NCBI RefSeq assembly: GCF_022348165.1
Contig: NZ_JAKRFI010000001.1
Span: forward strand, 682,001-746,000
Length of the DNA: 64,000 bases
From: Halomonas sp. McH1-25
GTDB taxonomy: Bacteria; Pseudomonadota; Gammaproteobacteria; Pseudomonadales; Halomonadaceae
Direction: 5' to 3'
Part shown: piece by piece, positions 1-7,423 of the stretch
Layout: every line of letters starts with the position of its first letter
Numbering within the stretch: the first letter of the stretch is position 1
Made by a program: the position numbers and the translations under genes
Notes under the pieces: generated by a model
What the model saw: only the letters and a program-made list of their open reading frames with translations
The model's database searches: none
Told to the model about the DNA's origin: nothing

Positions 1-55
1 TGAACCAGCCTGGCCACGACGGGCCGCAAGTCGGGCAGTAGAATTCTTCGCTCAC
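1..55 (-). CDS. Zinc-ribbon protein, 5' end only (runs off the window)
   Basis: A GTG start at 55 overlaps the TGA stop of the next gene (GTGA), and the frame stays open to the window edge. The 18 visible residues begin MSEEFYCPTCGPSWPG and contain a CxxC pair, suggesting a small zinc-binding phage protein. The overlap indicates translational coupling in the leftward early operon. Function cannot be judged from this fragment. Confidence 0.5.
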   Translation of the reverse strand, partial: MSEEFYCPTCGPSWPGWF

Positions 56-240
56 TCTCGTATCTCCAATTTCCTGAATTGCCCCGCGCTATCCGCCAGC
101 CGATACTTCGGTTTTCCTTTGCTGCATGCGCGGCAGCAATAGTTTCTGCCGTGCCGGGTCGGGAAGTCCGGATGCGCCGGCTTGAAATACCGCTCGTGCT
201 TGACCTTGTGGCAGTCGGTGCAGAGTAGGCGGCGGGTCAT
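52..240 (-). CDS. Small zinc-finger-like phage protein, 62 aa
   Basis: This short basic protein has two cysteine pairs (CTDC near residues 8-11, CCRAC near 35-39), a pattern expected of a zinc-binding fold. ATG start; the stop overlaps the next leftward start. It belongs to the leftward early operon. No family was recognised, so nucleic-acid binding is only a suggestion. Confidence 0.55.
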   Translation of the reverse strand: MTRRLLCTDCHKVKHERYFKPAHPDFPTRHGRNYCCRACSKGKPKYRLADSAGQFRKLEIRE

Positions 241-331
241 CTTCCGGTGCTGCCCAGCGCGCCCGTTCCGCGTAACGTGTCGGGCAGGTAGTCCACTGCG
301 ATAAGCGGCCCCGTAGAGCAGCGCTCAATGA

Positions 332-916
332 TTAGTCGGAATTTATGTTGTGATAGCATGCAATATCCTTTCCGTGTCCTGATGAAAAACCGAGCTTCTC
401 CCGGTAGGCAATAACCACCCTCTCCGCCTCATCCTTGTCGTCGTAATACCCAAGGCTATGAGTTTTTCCGTTGATCTTTACTCCTGTTCGCCATTTTCCG
501 TAATGCTTATGCCAACCAACCCCCGTAACACCGGACGTGTTTGTAGTCAGCCTGCTTTTGTTGAGTTTGTTGATTAAATGGCCATCTCTCAGGTTGCTCC
601 ACCGGTTATCTGTGGCATCTCTATTGATGTGATCGATGTCTTCTGGTGGTTGATCACCTGTCATATATATCCATGCAAGGCGATGCTCTCTACGAACCCT
701 GCCTTTCACATGGATTTGCCTTAATCGATAGCCTTTTCCGCTTATCTTGACGGTTCCAGCACGCTTTCCAGCAAACCTAGTATTCCATCTCTTGAAAGAG
801 CGATAGTTAGCGAAATATTCTTCAGTCCTATGCAGCCAGGTAAAGACACCTGTTTCTGGGTTGTAATGAAGAACTCGCTTAATATCTTCCTGGGTTAAAT
901 CAACCGTACAAGACAT
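332..916 (-). CDS. HNH homing endonuclease with AP2 domain, 194 aa
   Basis: The central part has an HNH nuclease signature (HRLAW, then DHINRDATDNRWSNLR). The C-terminal part (about 125-180, NTSGVTGVGWHK onward) matches AP2-type DNA-binding domains of free-standing phage homing endonucleases. The SD GGAGGAAT precedes ATG at 916. Such genes are selfish elements that cut intron- or ORF-less alleles. Paralogue-like genes occur at 19033, 26436 and (HNH only) 38681. Its placement between a MazG-like gene and small ORFs suggests insertion into an existing operon. Confidence 0.85.
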   Translation of the reverse strand: MSCTVDLTQEDIKRVLHYNPETGVFTWLHRTEEYFANYRSFKRWNTRFAGKRAGTVKISGKGYRLRQIHVKGRVRREHRLAWIYMTGDQPPEDIDHINRDATDNRWSNLRDGHLINKLNKSRLTTNTSGVTGVGWHKHYGKWRTGVKINGKTHSLGYYDDKDEAERVVIAYREKLGFSSGHGKDIACYHNINSD

Positions 917-917
917 G

Positions 918-1346
918 CTATTCCTCCTTCACAAACAAACCACCTACCATCCGCCCCTTGCGATTCTTGATAACCTGATAAGCCGATTCTAGGCACTCGC
1001 CCAGCGTCCACCCGTGCATATGGGCTTGCAGGATCAGCGTTACGGTGATGTCGCCCAGCGCATCCTTGATCTCAGGTCGGTCGTGTATGGCCAGCGCCTC
1101 GCTCAATTCCCGCACTTCCTCGCACGTCTTGATGTGCTGGCTCTCTGGATTGGAGTGGTCGAAGATGCCGCGATCTTTGGCCCACTGAATGACGTCTTTC
1201 TCGCGTGCGATGGCTAGCATGTCTTTCCCTTCCTCGGTTACGTACCAAGCCCGAATGTCGGACAGATATAAAGAAACCGGCATATGGCCGGCTGCGTTAA
1301 TGCGACTGATAGCGGCGTCGCGCTCGGTGTATGTAGTGGCAATCAC
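918..1346 (-). CDS. MazG-like nucleotide pyrophosphohydrolase family protein, 142 aa
   Basis: The C-terminal ~95 residues resemble the MazG-like all-alpha NTP pyrophosphohydrolase fold: an EEVRELSEAL helix carries the acidic ExxE-type ligands, followed by KDALGDITVTLILQA. The family hydrolyses non-canonical or alarmone nucleotides. The start is taken as GTG at 1346 because it overlaps the preceding TGA stop (GTGA) and has GGAG 8 nt upstream. A longer frame would run through the DUF551 gene. The first ~45 residues are not assigned. Confidence 0.65.
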   Translation of the reverse strand: MIATTYTERDAAISRINAAGHMPVSLYLSDIRAWYVTEEGKDMLAIAREKDVIQWAKDRGIFDHSNPESQHIKTCEEVRELSEALAIHDRPEIKDALGDITVTLILQAHMHGWTLGECLESAYQVIKNRKGRMVGGLFVKEE

Positions 1347-1552
1347 CTGGGTGGCTCCGTCAAAGGCTTCCAGTGTGTTGGCTGGCACATCAGGCAACCC
1401 GCGAAGCCATCGCTCACTGGATAGGTTCCGTACTGAAAACGCCCGTTGCCCACCAAGAACGCCACCATCTGCTCTTTCGTGTCGCTGCAATACACTTGGA
1501 CGTCTACGCCCTTTGCAGGCATCCGCTCATCTACACTTACCCACTCGCTCAT
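1343..1552 (-). CDS. DUF551 domain protein, 69 aa
   Basis: The sequence opens MSEWVSVDERMPAKG and closes THWKPLTEPP, the hallmark ends of DUF551 proteins, which are common in lambdoid phages and have no known function. The length is typical. The stop overlaps the MazG-like start, and the start lies 4 nt after the preceding stop region, so the genes are probably translationally coupled. Confidence 0.8.
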   Translation of the reverse strand: MSEWVSVDERMPAKGVDVQVYCSDTKEQMVAFLVGNGRFQYGTYPVSDGFAGCLMCQPTHWKPLTEPPR

Positions 1553-1707
1553 GCCGCCTCTCCCTTCCGTAGCCTCTCGTTCTCCTTCCAGAGCCTGGCG
1601 TTCTCCTCGGCAAGCTCGGCCTTCTCGCGCTCCATCTCTTCAAGTCGTGTAATCAGTTGGTTGTTCAAGACATCGCTCGGGGTGGGTAATCGTTCTGCTA
1701 CGGTCAT
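1549..1707 (-). CDS. Small coiled-coil protein, 52 aa
   Basis: The start is ATG 1707 (SD GGAGG; ATGA overlap with the upstream gene). The second half (RLEEMEREKAELAEEN onward) has heptad-like leucine and charged spacing, predicting a coiled coil or zipper. It may dimerise or act as an adaptor; no family was recognised. A longer same-frame ORF to 1833 would run through the neighbouring gene and was not used. Confidence 0.55.
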   Translation of the reverse strand: MTVAERLPTPSDVLNNQLITRLEEMEREKAELAEENARLWKENERLRKGEAA

Positions 1708-2144
1708 TGGGTGGCCTCCTTCTTTTGTTCTGCGACAACCATTCGCTGGCCGTAATAAGCGACCTTCTCGGCATTGCGCAGCGGCGTATCGCCAGGCTTG
1801 CCTTGGGCGACACGATCCATGCCCATGCGCCACAGCGCCTTGAAGGCATTGCCCTCGGCAAAGCTGAATTGGAAAAGCTCAATCAGGTCTTCGCACTCGG
1901 CTTGGTAGGGCTGGAGGCGCTTAGGCTCGGTGATCTTGGCAACCCAGTAGTCGTTATCGCCGCCGGATGATTGCGCCGGTTGAATCCTTCCGGCTTGAAA
2001 GGCGTTCACTGCCGGGCATTCGGGGCTGTGGTATTGGCCTTCGACTGACCCGCAGGCATGACAGTGATTCTTGTACGCTGCCCCGTCGTTACCGTTCTGG
2101 CCGATGTGATTCATGCGCTCCTCCGGCCATTCTTGTGTGCTCAT
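1704..2144 (-). CDS. Phage protein of unknown function with Cys cluster, 146 aa
   Basis: The N-terminal third has HCHACGS...SPEC, a possible zinc site. The C-terminal half (YQAECEDLIELFQFSFAEGN onward, then KPGDTPLRNAEKVAYYG) resembles in layout the short DUF3310/SaV-like phage domains, in which an FxxGNAxKxxxR core is followed by a Lys-rich helix, but I am not certain of membership. Strong SD (GAGGAGG) before ATG 2144. Confidence 0.6.
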   Translation of the reverse strand: MSTQEWPEERMNHIGQNGNDGAAYKNHCHACGSVEGQYHSPECPAVNAFQAGRIQPAQSSGGDNDYWVAKITEPKRLQPYQAECEDLIELFQFSFAEGNAFKALWRMGMDRVAQGKPGDTPLRNAEKVAYYGQRMVVAEQKKEATQ

Positions 2145-2153
2145 GCCGCCTCC

Positions 2154-2834
2154 TCATTCACTGAATGCGAGTGTGTAAAGTGCAGCCGCCGCCACGATTG
2201 GAACTTGGCCATTGCCAGTGGCGCGGTATCGGTCCACCCTGCCGGATAGCCCATCATCCACTCCTGATTCGTTGGGGTTGGTCTGCCAAACGCCTGGACG
2301 AAGGCTCGTGCCGCCGGCCATTTCTGCATTGATGCAGCGCTGTAGTTGGCTTTTGTCGTCGGCGTATGCAAGAAGCCAATGCCGCTCCCGAACGTGGTCG
2401 CCACCCAGGTCTGCCGCGCCAAGGGAAAGTGCGCGGGTTTGGTAACCCATAGCCCGACAGTCCTCTGCCGCTTCTTCGATTGGCTCCGGTTTGACGTTCT
2501 CGGCGAATACGTACCAGGGAGCGACATCTGCCACGATGCGCCGCATCTCCGGCCAAAGGTCATCAGCGTTGTTGCGTCCAGACGCTGCGCTGCTGAATCG
2601 CTGGCAGGGAAAGCCGCCAGAAACGAGGCCAACACGTCCGCGCCACGGCAATCCGTCGAACGTGCAGACGTTGTCCCAAATGGGGAACGGCTCGAGGATG
2701 CCGTCGTCTTGGCGCTGCTTGAGCACGGCGATGGCGTGCGGATGGTTTTCGACGGCGCAGATAGTGCGGAACCCGAGCAAACTGGTTCCGAGTAGGCCGC
2801 CTCCAACGCCGCTGAACAATGAAAGCTCATTCAC
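2154..2834 (-). CDS. DNA (cytosine-5) methyltransferase, short phage type, 226 aa
   Basis: Motifs of C5 methyltransferases are visible in order: I (LFSGVGGGLLG, SAM binding), IV (GGFPCQRFS, with the catalytic Cys), VI (ENV), VIII (VRERHWLLAY) and X (ATGNGQVPIVAAAAL). At 226 residues it is much shorter than bacterial Dcm/M.HhaI enzymes (~330 or more), because the target-recognition region between VIII and X is only ~50 residues. GTG start with SD GGAGG. No partner restriction gene is adjacent, so it is probably an orphan that protects phage DNA from host restriction. Confidence 0.88.
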   Translation of the reverse strand: MNELSLFSGVGGGLLGTSLLGFRTICAVENHPHAIAVLKQRQDDGILEPFPIWDNVCTFDGLPWRGRVGLVSGGFPCQRFSSAASGRNNADDLWPEMRRIVADVAPWYVFAENVKPEPIEEAAEDCRAMGYQTRALSLGAADLGGDHVRERHWLLAYADDKSQLQRCINAEMAGGTSLRPGVWQTNPNESGVDDGLSGRVDRYRATGNGQVPIVAAAALYTLAFSE

Positions 2835-2848
2835 TTGGCCTCCAGATA

Positions 2849-2873
2849 CAAAAACGCCCCGCGAGTGCGAGGC
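2849..2873 (-). terminator. Rho-independent terminator upstream of the methyltransferase
   Basis: On the minus strand GCCTCGC and GCGGGGC form a stem followed by GTTTTTG. It ends directly before the SD of the methyltransferase, so transcription from the SSB side would need antitermination or readthrough. Confidence 0.6.
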
Positions 2874-3025
2874 ATTGAAAGAATGGCTGCCGTCTCGTGG
2901 CAGCTAACGGCCTGTGCCTCCGTCTACCGCTTGGCGGTGCGCCCGTAGGCGAGGAGTCGGCGGATCACAGACTGCCGGTGTTATTCGCGCCACTGACCGG
3001 CTGGGCGCTGTCGTAACTCGCTCAC

Positions 3026-3050
3026 GAAAGAACCCGCCGTGGCGGGCTCT
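3026..3050 (-). terminator. Terminator downstream of ssb
   Basis: On the minus strand GCCCGCC-ac-GGCGGG is followed by TTCTTTC. It lies 50 nt beyond the ssb stop. The 2874-3025 stretch to its left holds further hairpins (for example GCTGCC/GGCAGC at 2886-2904) and no convincing ORF. Confidence 0.6.
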
Positions 3051-3099
3051 GATGTGAGTGGGCTGAACTTCAAATAAATCCTTTTAAATCAGATAGTTA

Positions 3100-3609
3100 C
3101 TAAAAAGGAATTTCATCATCAAAGTCGTCGAATGACCCTGGAGCCGGCGCGCCGTAATTGCCTTGAGGCGCAGGCTGTCCGGCCGGACCTGCTTGCCCGC
3201 CCTGCTGTGGCGGCGCTTGCGGTGGGCGCTGCTGCGAGGCTTGCCCGCTGTTCTGCTGCCCGCCCTGCTGATTGCCTCCACCCAGAAACTGCATGTCGCG
3301 GACGACGAACTCGATAGCAGAGCGGTTATTGCCGTTATCGTCCTGCCATTTATTTTCACGGACTTCGCAGCTAACACGGATCTGCGCGCCTTTGGCGAGG
3401 TACTGTTGGGCAAGTTCTGCCGTCTTCTTGAAGGCCACGCATTTGATCCAGCTAGTGGCTTCCTGCTTTGCCCCGCTCTCCCTGTCGCGCCACTGCTTGC
3501 CGACTGCCAAGCGGAGGTTTGCTACCGGATCGCCCGAAGGCAAGAACCGCATCTCAGGGTCGGCGCCCAATCGTCCGGTGAAGTGACATGCGTTTAAATC
3601 GTTTGCCAT
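3100..3609 (-). CDS. ssb: Single-stranded DNA-binding protein, 169 aa
   Basis: The N-terminal ~110 residues form an SSB OB-fold (NACHFTGRLGADPEMRFLPS, then WIKCVAFKKTAELAQQYLAKG). A Gln/Gly/Pro-rich linker (about 115-155) follows, ending in the acidic tip DDFDDEIPF that recruits partner proteins. Length and layout are typical of bacterial and phage SSB. Its neighbours YqaJ and ERF form a phage recombination module in which SSB would load onto resected DNA. Confidence 0.93.
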   Translation of the reverse strand: MANDLNACHFTGRLGADPEMRFLPSGDPVANLRLAVGKQWRDRESGAKQEATSWIKCVAFKKTAELAQQYLAKGAQIRVSCEVRENKWQDDNGNNRSAIEFVVRDMQFLGGGNQQGGQQNSGQASQQRPPQAPPQQGGQAGPAGQPAPQGNYGAPAPGSFDDFDDEIPF

Positions 3610-3617
3610 ACAGCCTC

Positions 3618-4232
3618 CTATGCGGCCATTGCCATGATTCGATCCAGCCGGCGCTCCATCTCTTCGTAGAAGCGCTCGACCCGTTTACTGATTTCCTTGA
3701 TCTGCTTCTCGTCTCGGTAGGCACGCTTCACGAACAGCGGCATGCCTGGCCAGTACGAAATGAAGTCAATCCATTCTCTTTCGCTGATCCAGAGCCCGCC
3801 CTGGCACTGGGCGACATGCTCCTTGGGCACCTCGCCACCTAGCAGCACCTCGACCTGATATTTGGGTAGCTTGGACTTGATCTCGATAGCGCCGTCATTG
3901 CCGACCAGTCCGTCTGGCGAGTAGCCGGCTCCGTGGTTGATGATGATTCCGCACTGCTCGACCGTGTTGCCGGTGCGATCCTCGTAGAGGGTGCGGGCCG
4001 TGATCTCCATTTCATGGCCACGTACCGTGTGACGATTGCCGCCGAACGAGTCTTCCAGTTCGCCGGTAAACCGCTCGGCAATGAGCTGGTTCATGTAGCC
4101 CAGCGCCTCGACACCGAATCCCGACTTATCCTTACCGTTCACCATCAGGCATTGCAGGTTCGACATGGTGACGATGCCTAGCCTGGCCTCCCTCCAGGCG
4201 TCGCTCCCTTGCTCATGAGTCAGTATTTGCAT
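3618..4232 (-). CDS. YqaJ-family phage exonuclease, 204 aa
   Basis: YqaJ/lambda-Exo type PD-(D/E)xK nuclease. It starts with the family pattern QGSDAWREARLG. SPDGLVGNDGAIEIKSK carries the catalytic D...ExK residues, and HVAQCQGGLWI matches the conserved Q-helix. It should resect double-stranded ends 5' to 3' to supply single strands to the ERF annealase encoded just upstream, whose end it overlaps by 20 bp. The pair is the functional equivalent of lambda Red. Confidence 0.92.
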   Translation of the reverse strand: MQILTHEQGSDAWREARLGIVTMSNLQCLMVNGKDKSGFGVEALGYMNQLIAERFTGELEDSFGGNRHTVRGHEMEITARTLYEDRTGNTVEQCGIIINHGAGYSPDGLVGNDGAIEIKSKLPKYQVEVLLGGEVPKEHVAQCQGGLWISEREWIDFISYWPGMPLFVKRAYRDEKQIKEISKRVERFYEEMERRLDRIMAMAA

Positions 4233-4986
4233 TGCTTGACTCCGCGATGATCTTATTTAGCTGAGCCATCAGCCCGTCGAACTTGGTGCGCGGGACGTTA
4301 ACCGGATCGCCATACATTTCGCTGAACCACTTCTGCGTGACTTCGGGGCACGCCTTAATGCTCTGGGCAATCTGTCCAGCCTGGAATGGCGTCACGGCGC
4401 GATACTGGGCCGCCGCGTTGCCATCGTCGTCCTCATGGGCCATGGGAATATTGAAGAGCATCAGCGTCAGGTAGCGTCGGCCATAGCTCATGGTTGAGCC
4501 GTGGGCGTGTGTTGCCGTCTTGTTCTGATTGCCTTTCATGCCGTACATATCCAGCGGCATATCGACCTGATACTGCTTCGTGTGGCCCTCGATGTGGGAC
4601 ACGTCGCAAGTGATCCTGATGTGATCTTGGATAGGGCAATCAGCCGTGCCGAATGACAGCGAGAAACCGGCCTCGGTATAGATAGGGCGCACCTGTCGGT
4701 CGATGGTCTCAAGCCGCGCGTAGCGGCTGCGTGTCTGGTCGTTGCTGGCGTCCCGTACTACCGGACGCATCTTCGTTTGCGCCTGTGTCATGGCCTTGTG
4801 GAAGGCTGATTCGGCGTTCTTTGCCAGGATGCGCTCCTGCATCTGCAGTAGGCGCTCCATCTTGTCGATGTCTACGTCAGGGTTGAGGGCGGCGCGTTCG
4901 ATAACCTGAATGATCGCGCTGGCGTCGTTATGAACGGGCGCGGCCTGAATAGCCGACTCCTCCCGCGTTGCTACTTGATTCGTCAT
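4213..4986 (-). CDS. erf: ERF-family single-strand annealing protein, 257 aa
   Basis: The N-terminal two-thirds match the ERF superfamily: a central KNAESAFHKAMTQAQ helix, then THAHGSTMSYGRRYLTLMLFNI and EDDDGN, the family's most conserved block. ERF proteins are ring-forming annealases used in phage homologous recombination and circularisation. SD GGGAG precedes ATG 4986. It forms an operon with the YqaJ exonuclease and SSB. Confidence 0.92.
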   Translation of the reverse strand: MTNQVATREESAIQAAPVHNDASAIIQVIERAALNPDVDIDKMERLLQMQERILAKNAESAFHKAMTQAQTKMRPVVRDASNDQTRSRYARLETIDRQVRPIYTEAGFSLSFGTADCPIQDHIRITCDVSHIEGHTKQYQVDMPLDMYGMKGNQNKTATHAHGSTMSYGRRYLTLMLFNIPMAHEDDDGNAAAQYRAVTPFQAGQIAQSIKACPEVTQKWFSEMYGDPVNVPRTKFDGLMAQLNKIIAESSNANTDS

Positions 4987-5056
4987 GGTGGTAATCTCCC
5001 TTACGTAGTTCAGACCTGTGCTACCGCCCCTTCCTCTGCCAAGGAATGGGGTATCC

Positions 5057-5302
5057 TTACTCGCCGCGTGCTTTCTTCATCACCGCCTTTGCATCGCGAA
5101 TCACATCAAGGGTTAGGGCTCTATATCCAATCGAATCCTTTACCTTTTCTAGCTCGCCAGTAGTGCATTCAAGCGCTACATAGAGCGCCTGGGCCACGAC
5201 GAACGGTACGTACTCACCGCTGTTATCGCCCGGCAAGTTACATCCATAGGCGGGCGCGTTATTTCCGTTACAGTCAAACCTGACTCGCTTCAATTCGCTC
5301 AT
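5057..5302 (-). CDS. Hypothetical phage protein, 81 aa
   Basis: ATG start; its 5' end overlaps the upstream stop by 4 nt. The sequence has an N-terminal DCNGNNAPAYGCNLPGDNSG segment with two Cys and a helical Lys-rich C-terminus. No family was recognised. The coupled position in the early operon supports expression. Confidence 0.55.
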   Translation of the reverse strand: MSELKRVRFDCNGNNAPAYGCNLPGDNSGEYVPFVVAQALYVALECTTGELEKVKDSIGYRALTLDVIRDAKAVMKKARGE

Positions 5303-5601
5303 ACCTGCTCCTTAACGATGCTCTCTAGCTGCCTCATAAGCCGTCCTGCGCTTGCCTCGAACTCGTCGGGATCGCCTTTCCTGTAGTCGCGCAATGCTGC
5401 GAGAACCTCGTCAGCGTGTTCGGTGATCCACTCTTCCAACGGTGCCGGATACGCCTGCTCGGCCAGCTCATCGCTTGCCCAGGCATCGACGTATGCGTTG
5501 CGCTCTGCCTCACGTATTGACTCGGGATCGCTTGCGTCTGGCTCAAACTGATGCCAGCGAACCGGCGTGCTATGGATGTCGATTACGGCTGCATTTCCCA
5601 T
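5299..5601 (-). CDS. Acidic hypothetical phage protein, 100 aa
   Basis: ATG 5601 is preferred over the in-frame GTG at 5604 because GGAGG sits 6 nt upstream. The protein is strongly acidic and mostly helical (WITEHADEVLAALRDY and similar). It overlaps DUF1382 by 32 bp upstream and the next gene by 4 bp. Function unknown. Confidence 0.6.
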   Translation of the reverse strand: MGNAAVIDIHSTPVRWHQFEPDASDPESIREAERNAYVDAWASDELAEQAYPAPLEEWITEHADEVLAALRDYRKGDPDEFEASAGRLMRQLESIVKEQV

Positions 5602-5776
5602 CACTGGCCTCCATCTCTAACCGCAATTGCTCAATGCGACGCACCAACTCCTGAGTGGTTTGTGCACGCTGCTTGGCGTTGAGGATCGGCATCGGCACGA
5701 AAGGGATGCCTGCCTTGGCGTATGCGCTGGCCGTCTCCAGCGCCTTGCGAAGCTCCGCGGGGCTTGCTCTATCCAT
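5570..5776 (-). CDS. DUF1382 family protein, 68 aa
   Basis: The N-terminus MDRASPAELRKALETASAYA is the signature of DUF1382, small proteins found in the PL operons of lambdoid phages. A perfect AGGAGG precedes ATG. The C-terminal ~10 residues (KCSRNRHP) lie in the overlap with the next gene and may be dispensable. The role is unknown. Confidence 0.8.
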   Translation of the reverse strand: MDRASPAELRKALETASAYAKAGIPFVPMPILNAKQRAQTTQELVRRIEQLRLEMEASDGKCSRNRHP

Positions 5777-6095
5777 CGTTGCCTCCTGTGCGCTCGTCCG
5801 CGCAGCTCTCGCAATAGCCGTCGAAAAGCTCGTCGTGCCATAAGTTGCAGGCGTTGCAAGTCGGCGGACTCTCGATCACATGCGGCTCGCCTTTGGCCAG
5901 CTTCTCCTTGTCCGCCACGTTCTCCAGCAGCCATGCAGGGTTCCGGAAGCGACCCACGCGAACATCGATGTATTCGCAATTGCTCCAGTCTTGAACCACT
6001 GGCGCAGCCAGGCGCTTGGCTTCTTTCGCCGTGCTTGCGAATACCAGGCAGGCGCCATCCACCGGCTCGCCGTCATGCGCTATGTATGCGTTCAC
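5769..6095 (-). CDS. Hypothetical phage protein with CxxC pairs, 108 aa
   Basis: GTG start (SD AGGAGGG) overlapping the upstream stop. A C-terminal CNACNLWHDELFDGYCESC segment has two CxxC pairs suited to one zinc ion. The N-terminal ~75 residues (ASTAKEAKRLA...DVRVGRFR) look globular. No named family was recognised. Confidence 0.6.
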   Translation of the reverse strand: MNAYIAHDGEPVDGACLVFASTAKEAKRLAAPVVQDWSNCEYIDVRVGRFRNPAWLLENVADKEKLAKGEPHVIESPPTCNACNLWHDELFDGYCESCADERTGGNDG

Positions 6096-6322
6096 GCCAC
6101 CCTCCTATCCCTGCTCTCCAGATACCCTCTGACGCATGCCCATACCGAGCCTGCCGCTGCCTGCGCCTCGCCCGGGCAATGCCCGTCGCTGCCAATCAGC
6201 TTGTCCAGCCCTTCCGCCAGCTCAGGCCCCAGGTTCTCGTCGAACGCTGCCCACTGGATCACGCGCAGCAACGCGACCGGATCGCCTTGCTTAATGCGCT
6301 CCATTTCGTCGGTGATGTTCAT
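6092..6322 (-). CDS. Hypothetical phage protein, 76 aa
   Basis: ATG with GGAG upstream; overlaps both neighbours by 4 nt, giving a chain of coupled small genes. Mostly helical (MERIKQGDPVALLRVIQW). Function unknown. Confidence 0.55.
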   Translation of the reverse strand: MNITDEMERIKQGDPVALLRVIQWAAFDENLGPELAEGLDKLIGSDGHCPGEAQAAAGSVWACVRGYLESRDRRVA

Positions 6323-6612
6323 GGCTGCTCTCCTCTGGCCTTGGCCAGCGATGCCCTCAAGGCCCCAATGGCTTCCTCTGGATGCACATCGCGACCTTCT
6401 AGCGAGTCGATGAAAAGCTGGATGGCTGCTGCCATGTCCGGTGCAGCGGCCATTAGATGAGCGTTGGCCTCTGCGTTGTGCTCATAGCCCATGTCATCGC
6501 TATACAACTCAGCCAGCACCGCCTCAGCTGGCACACCTCGCCAAATAACCCATGCGCCCGGCATGTCGGTAGCTGCTTGCCACGGGGCTGGGGTCCACTT
6601 TTGCTCGCTCAT
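6319..6612 (-). CDS. Hypothetical phage protein (WTPAPW / AHLMAAAPDM type), 97 aa
   Basis: The start is ATG 6612 (SD GGAGGGTGAG), not the upstream in-frame GTG. It begins MSEQKWTPAPW and carries EANAHLMAAAPDM, a pattern seen in many unnamed early phage proteins. No biochemical role is known for that group. Confidence 0.6.
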   Translation of the reverse strand: MSEQKWTPAPWQAATDMPGAWVIWRGVPAEAVLAELYSDDMGYEHNAEANAHLMAAAPDMAAAIQLFIDSLEGRDVHPEEAIGALRASLAKARGEQP

Positions 6613-6806
6613 CTCACCCTCCACAGCCGCAGTAACGGCTCTTTCTCGCCATTCCGACGGGCTACGTACTCGACTTCCCGCTGATCGTTATTCCACTCCT
6701 GCACGCTCATGGGCTGGCTGCGCCGCTCGCGTTTCAGTAGCTCGATGAAGGCGCGACAGGGTATGCCTACGCCTAGCCGGCCTCGTGCCATGTCTGCGCT
6801 ATTCAT
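6609..6806 (-). CDS. Small basic hypothetical protein, 65 aa
   Basis: ATG 6806 follows GAGAGGGG. The longer same-frame ORF to 6908 overlaps the neighbour and lacks an SD. Basic and Arg-rich (ELLKRERRSQP, LLRLWRVR). Possible nucleic-acid contact, but no family recognised. Confidence 0.5.
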   Translation of the reverse strand: MNSADMARGRLGVGIPCRAFIELLKRERRSQPMSVQEWNNDQREVEYVARRNGEKEPLLRLWRVR

Positions 6807-7155
6807 GACCCCTCTCCGTATGCCAGATAAATTCGACGCCGCCATCCTCGGCAAAAATCTGCCCAGGCCAGCCACACCCCTCGCACCGAATGGGCGTGTC
6901 GTGCTCAAACCAGTTCGGCCGTGCGTTTACGCCAGTGCGAGCCAGAACCCTGCCGCCGCACTGATGGCGTCGGTCGCCGACATATCGCCATTCACCGGGC
7001 TTATCTGCGTTGAGCGCAGTTAGCCGACCAAGCTCCCGCTCTGCTTTCTTAAGCCGCTCGATCAATGCCAGCAGAACCGACCGCTTTATCTGCCCGAACC
7101 CTTCGGGATCGCCTCCGCTTGCCAATCGCTCTAACTTCTGCACGTCCACGCTCAT
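6799..7155 (-). CDS. Hypothetical phage protein, 118 aa
   Basis: ATG 7155 (SD GGAG, 7 nt spacing) overlaps the preceding stop as TGATG. A helical N-terminus (LLALIERLKKAERELGRL) is followed by a beta-rich segment with CGG...CEGCGW that could bind metal. No family recognised. Confidence 0.6.
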   Translation of the reverse strand: MSVDVQKLERLASGGDPEGFGQIKRSVLLALIERLKKAERELGRLTALNADKPGEWRYVGDRRHQCGGRVLARTGVNARPNWFEHDTPIRCEGCGWPGQIFAEDGGVEFIWHTERGHE

Positions 7156-7379
7156 CACGCTTCTCCTTCTTGTTCGGTTGGTAGCTCGCCACCGCTGCTA
7201 TCAGCAGCAGGGCAATCGCGAATATCGCTAGGTAGGTCGCGCCGCTCATGGGCTTGTTCTCGTTCTGCGCCGACCTCGATCCAGTCCGAATAGATCAGGG
7301 CCGCTATCTCGGGTAACAGCGTCCGCTCCATGGAGCCGTCTTTTGATCGGTATGTACGAAGCCGGGGATCGAGCGGATC
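7155..7379 (-). CDS. Hypothetical phage protein, 74 aa
   Basis: GTG 7379 is chosen because GGAG lies 6 nt upstream, directly after a terminator T-run. A TTG at 7394 is also in frame. The first ~45 residues (MERTLLPEIAALIYSDWIEVG) look like a folded segment; the acidic tail is low complexity. An overlapping out-of-frame ORF from 7249 encodes a hydrophobic N-terminus (see rejected items). Confidence 0.5.
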   Translation of the reverse strand, partial: DPLDPRLRTYRSKDGSMERTLLPEIAALIYSDWIEVGAEREQAHERRDLPSDIRDCPAADSSGGELPTEQEGEA

Positions 7380-7392
7380 CACTGGTAGCTCC

Positions 7393-7417
7393 AAAAGAAA
7401 ACCCGCCGGAGCGGGTT
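7393..7417 (-). terminator. Intra-operon terminator
   Basis: On the minus strand AACCCGC-tccg-GCGGGTT is followed by TTCTTTT. It separates the genes at 7424-7744 and 7155-7379 and ends just before an SD. Confidence 0.65.
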
Positions 7418-7423
7418 GGTGGG

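Noticed and set aside
2141..2830. 229-aa ORF in another frame of the methyltransferase locus
   Set aside because: The overlapping frame contains all C5 methyltransferase motifs; this one is Ser/Thr-rich with no motif and is a shadow.
7049..7249. Out-of-frame ORF with hydrophobic N-terminus (MSGATYLAIFAIALLLIAAV)
   Set aside because: It has no clear SD and overlaps two better-supported genes by about 200 bp; its C-terminal part reads like a shadow of the 118-aa gene. It remains possible as an embedded small membrane protein.
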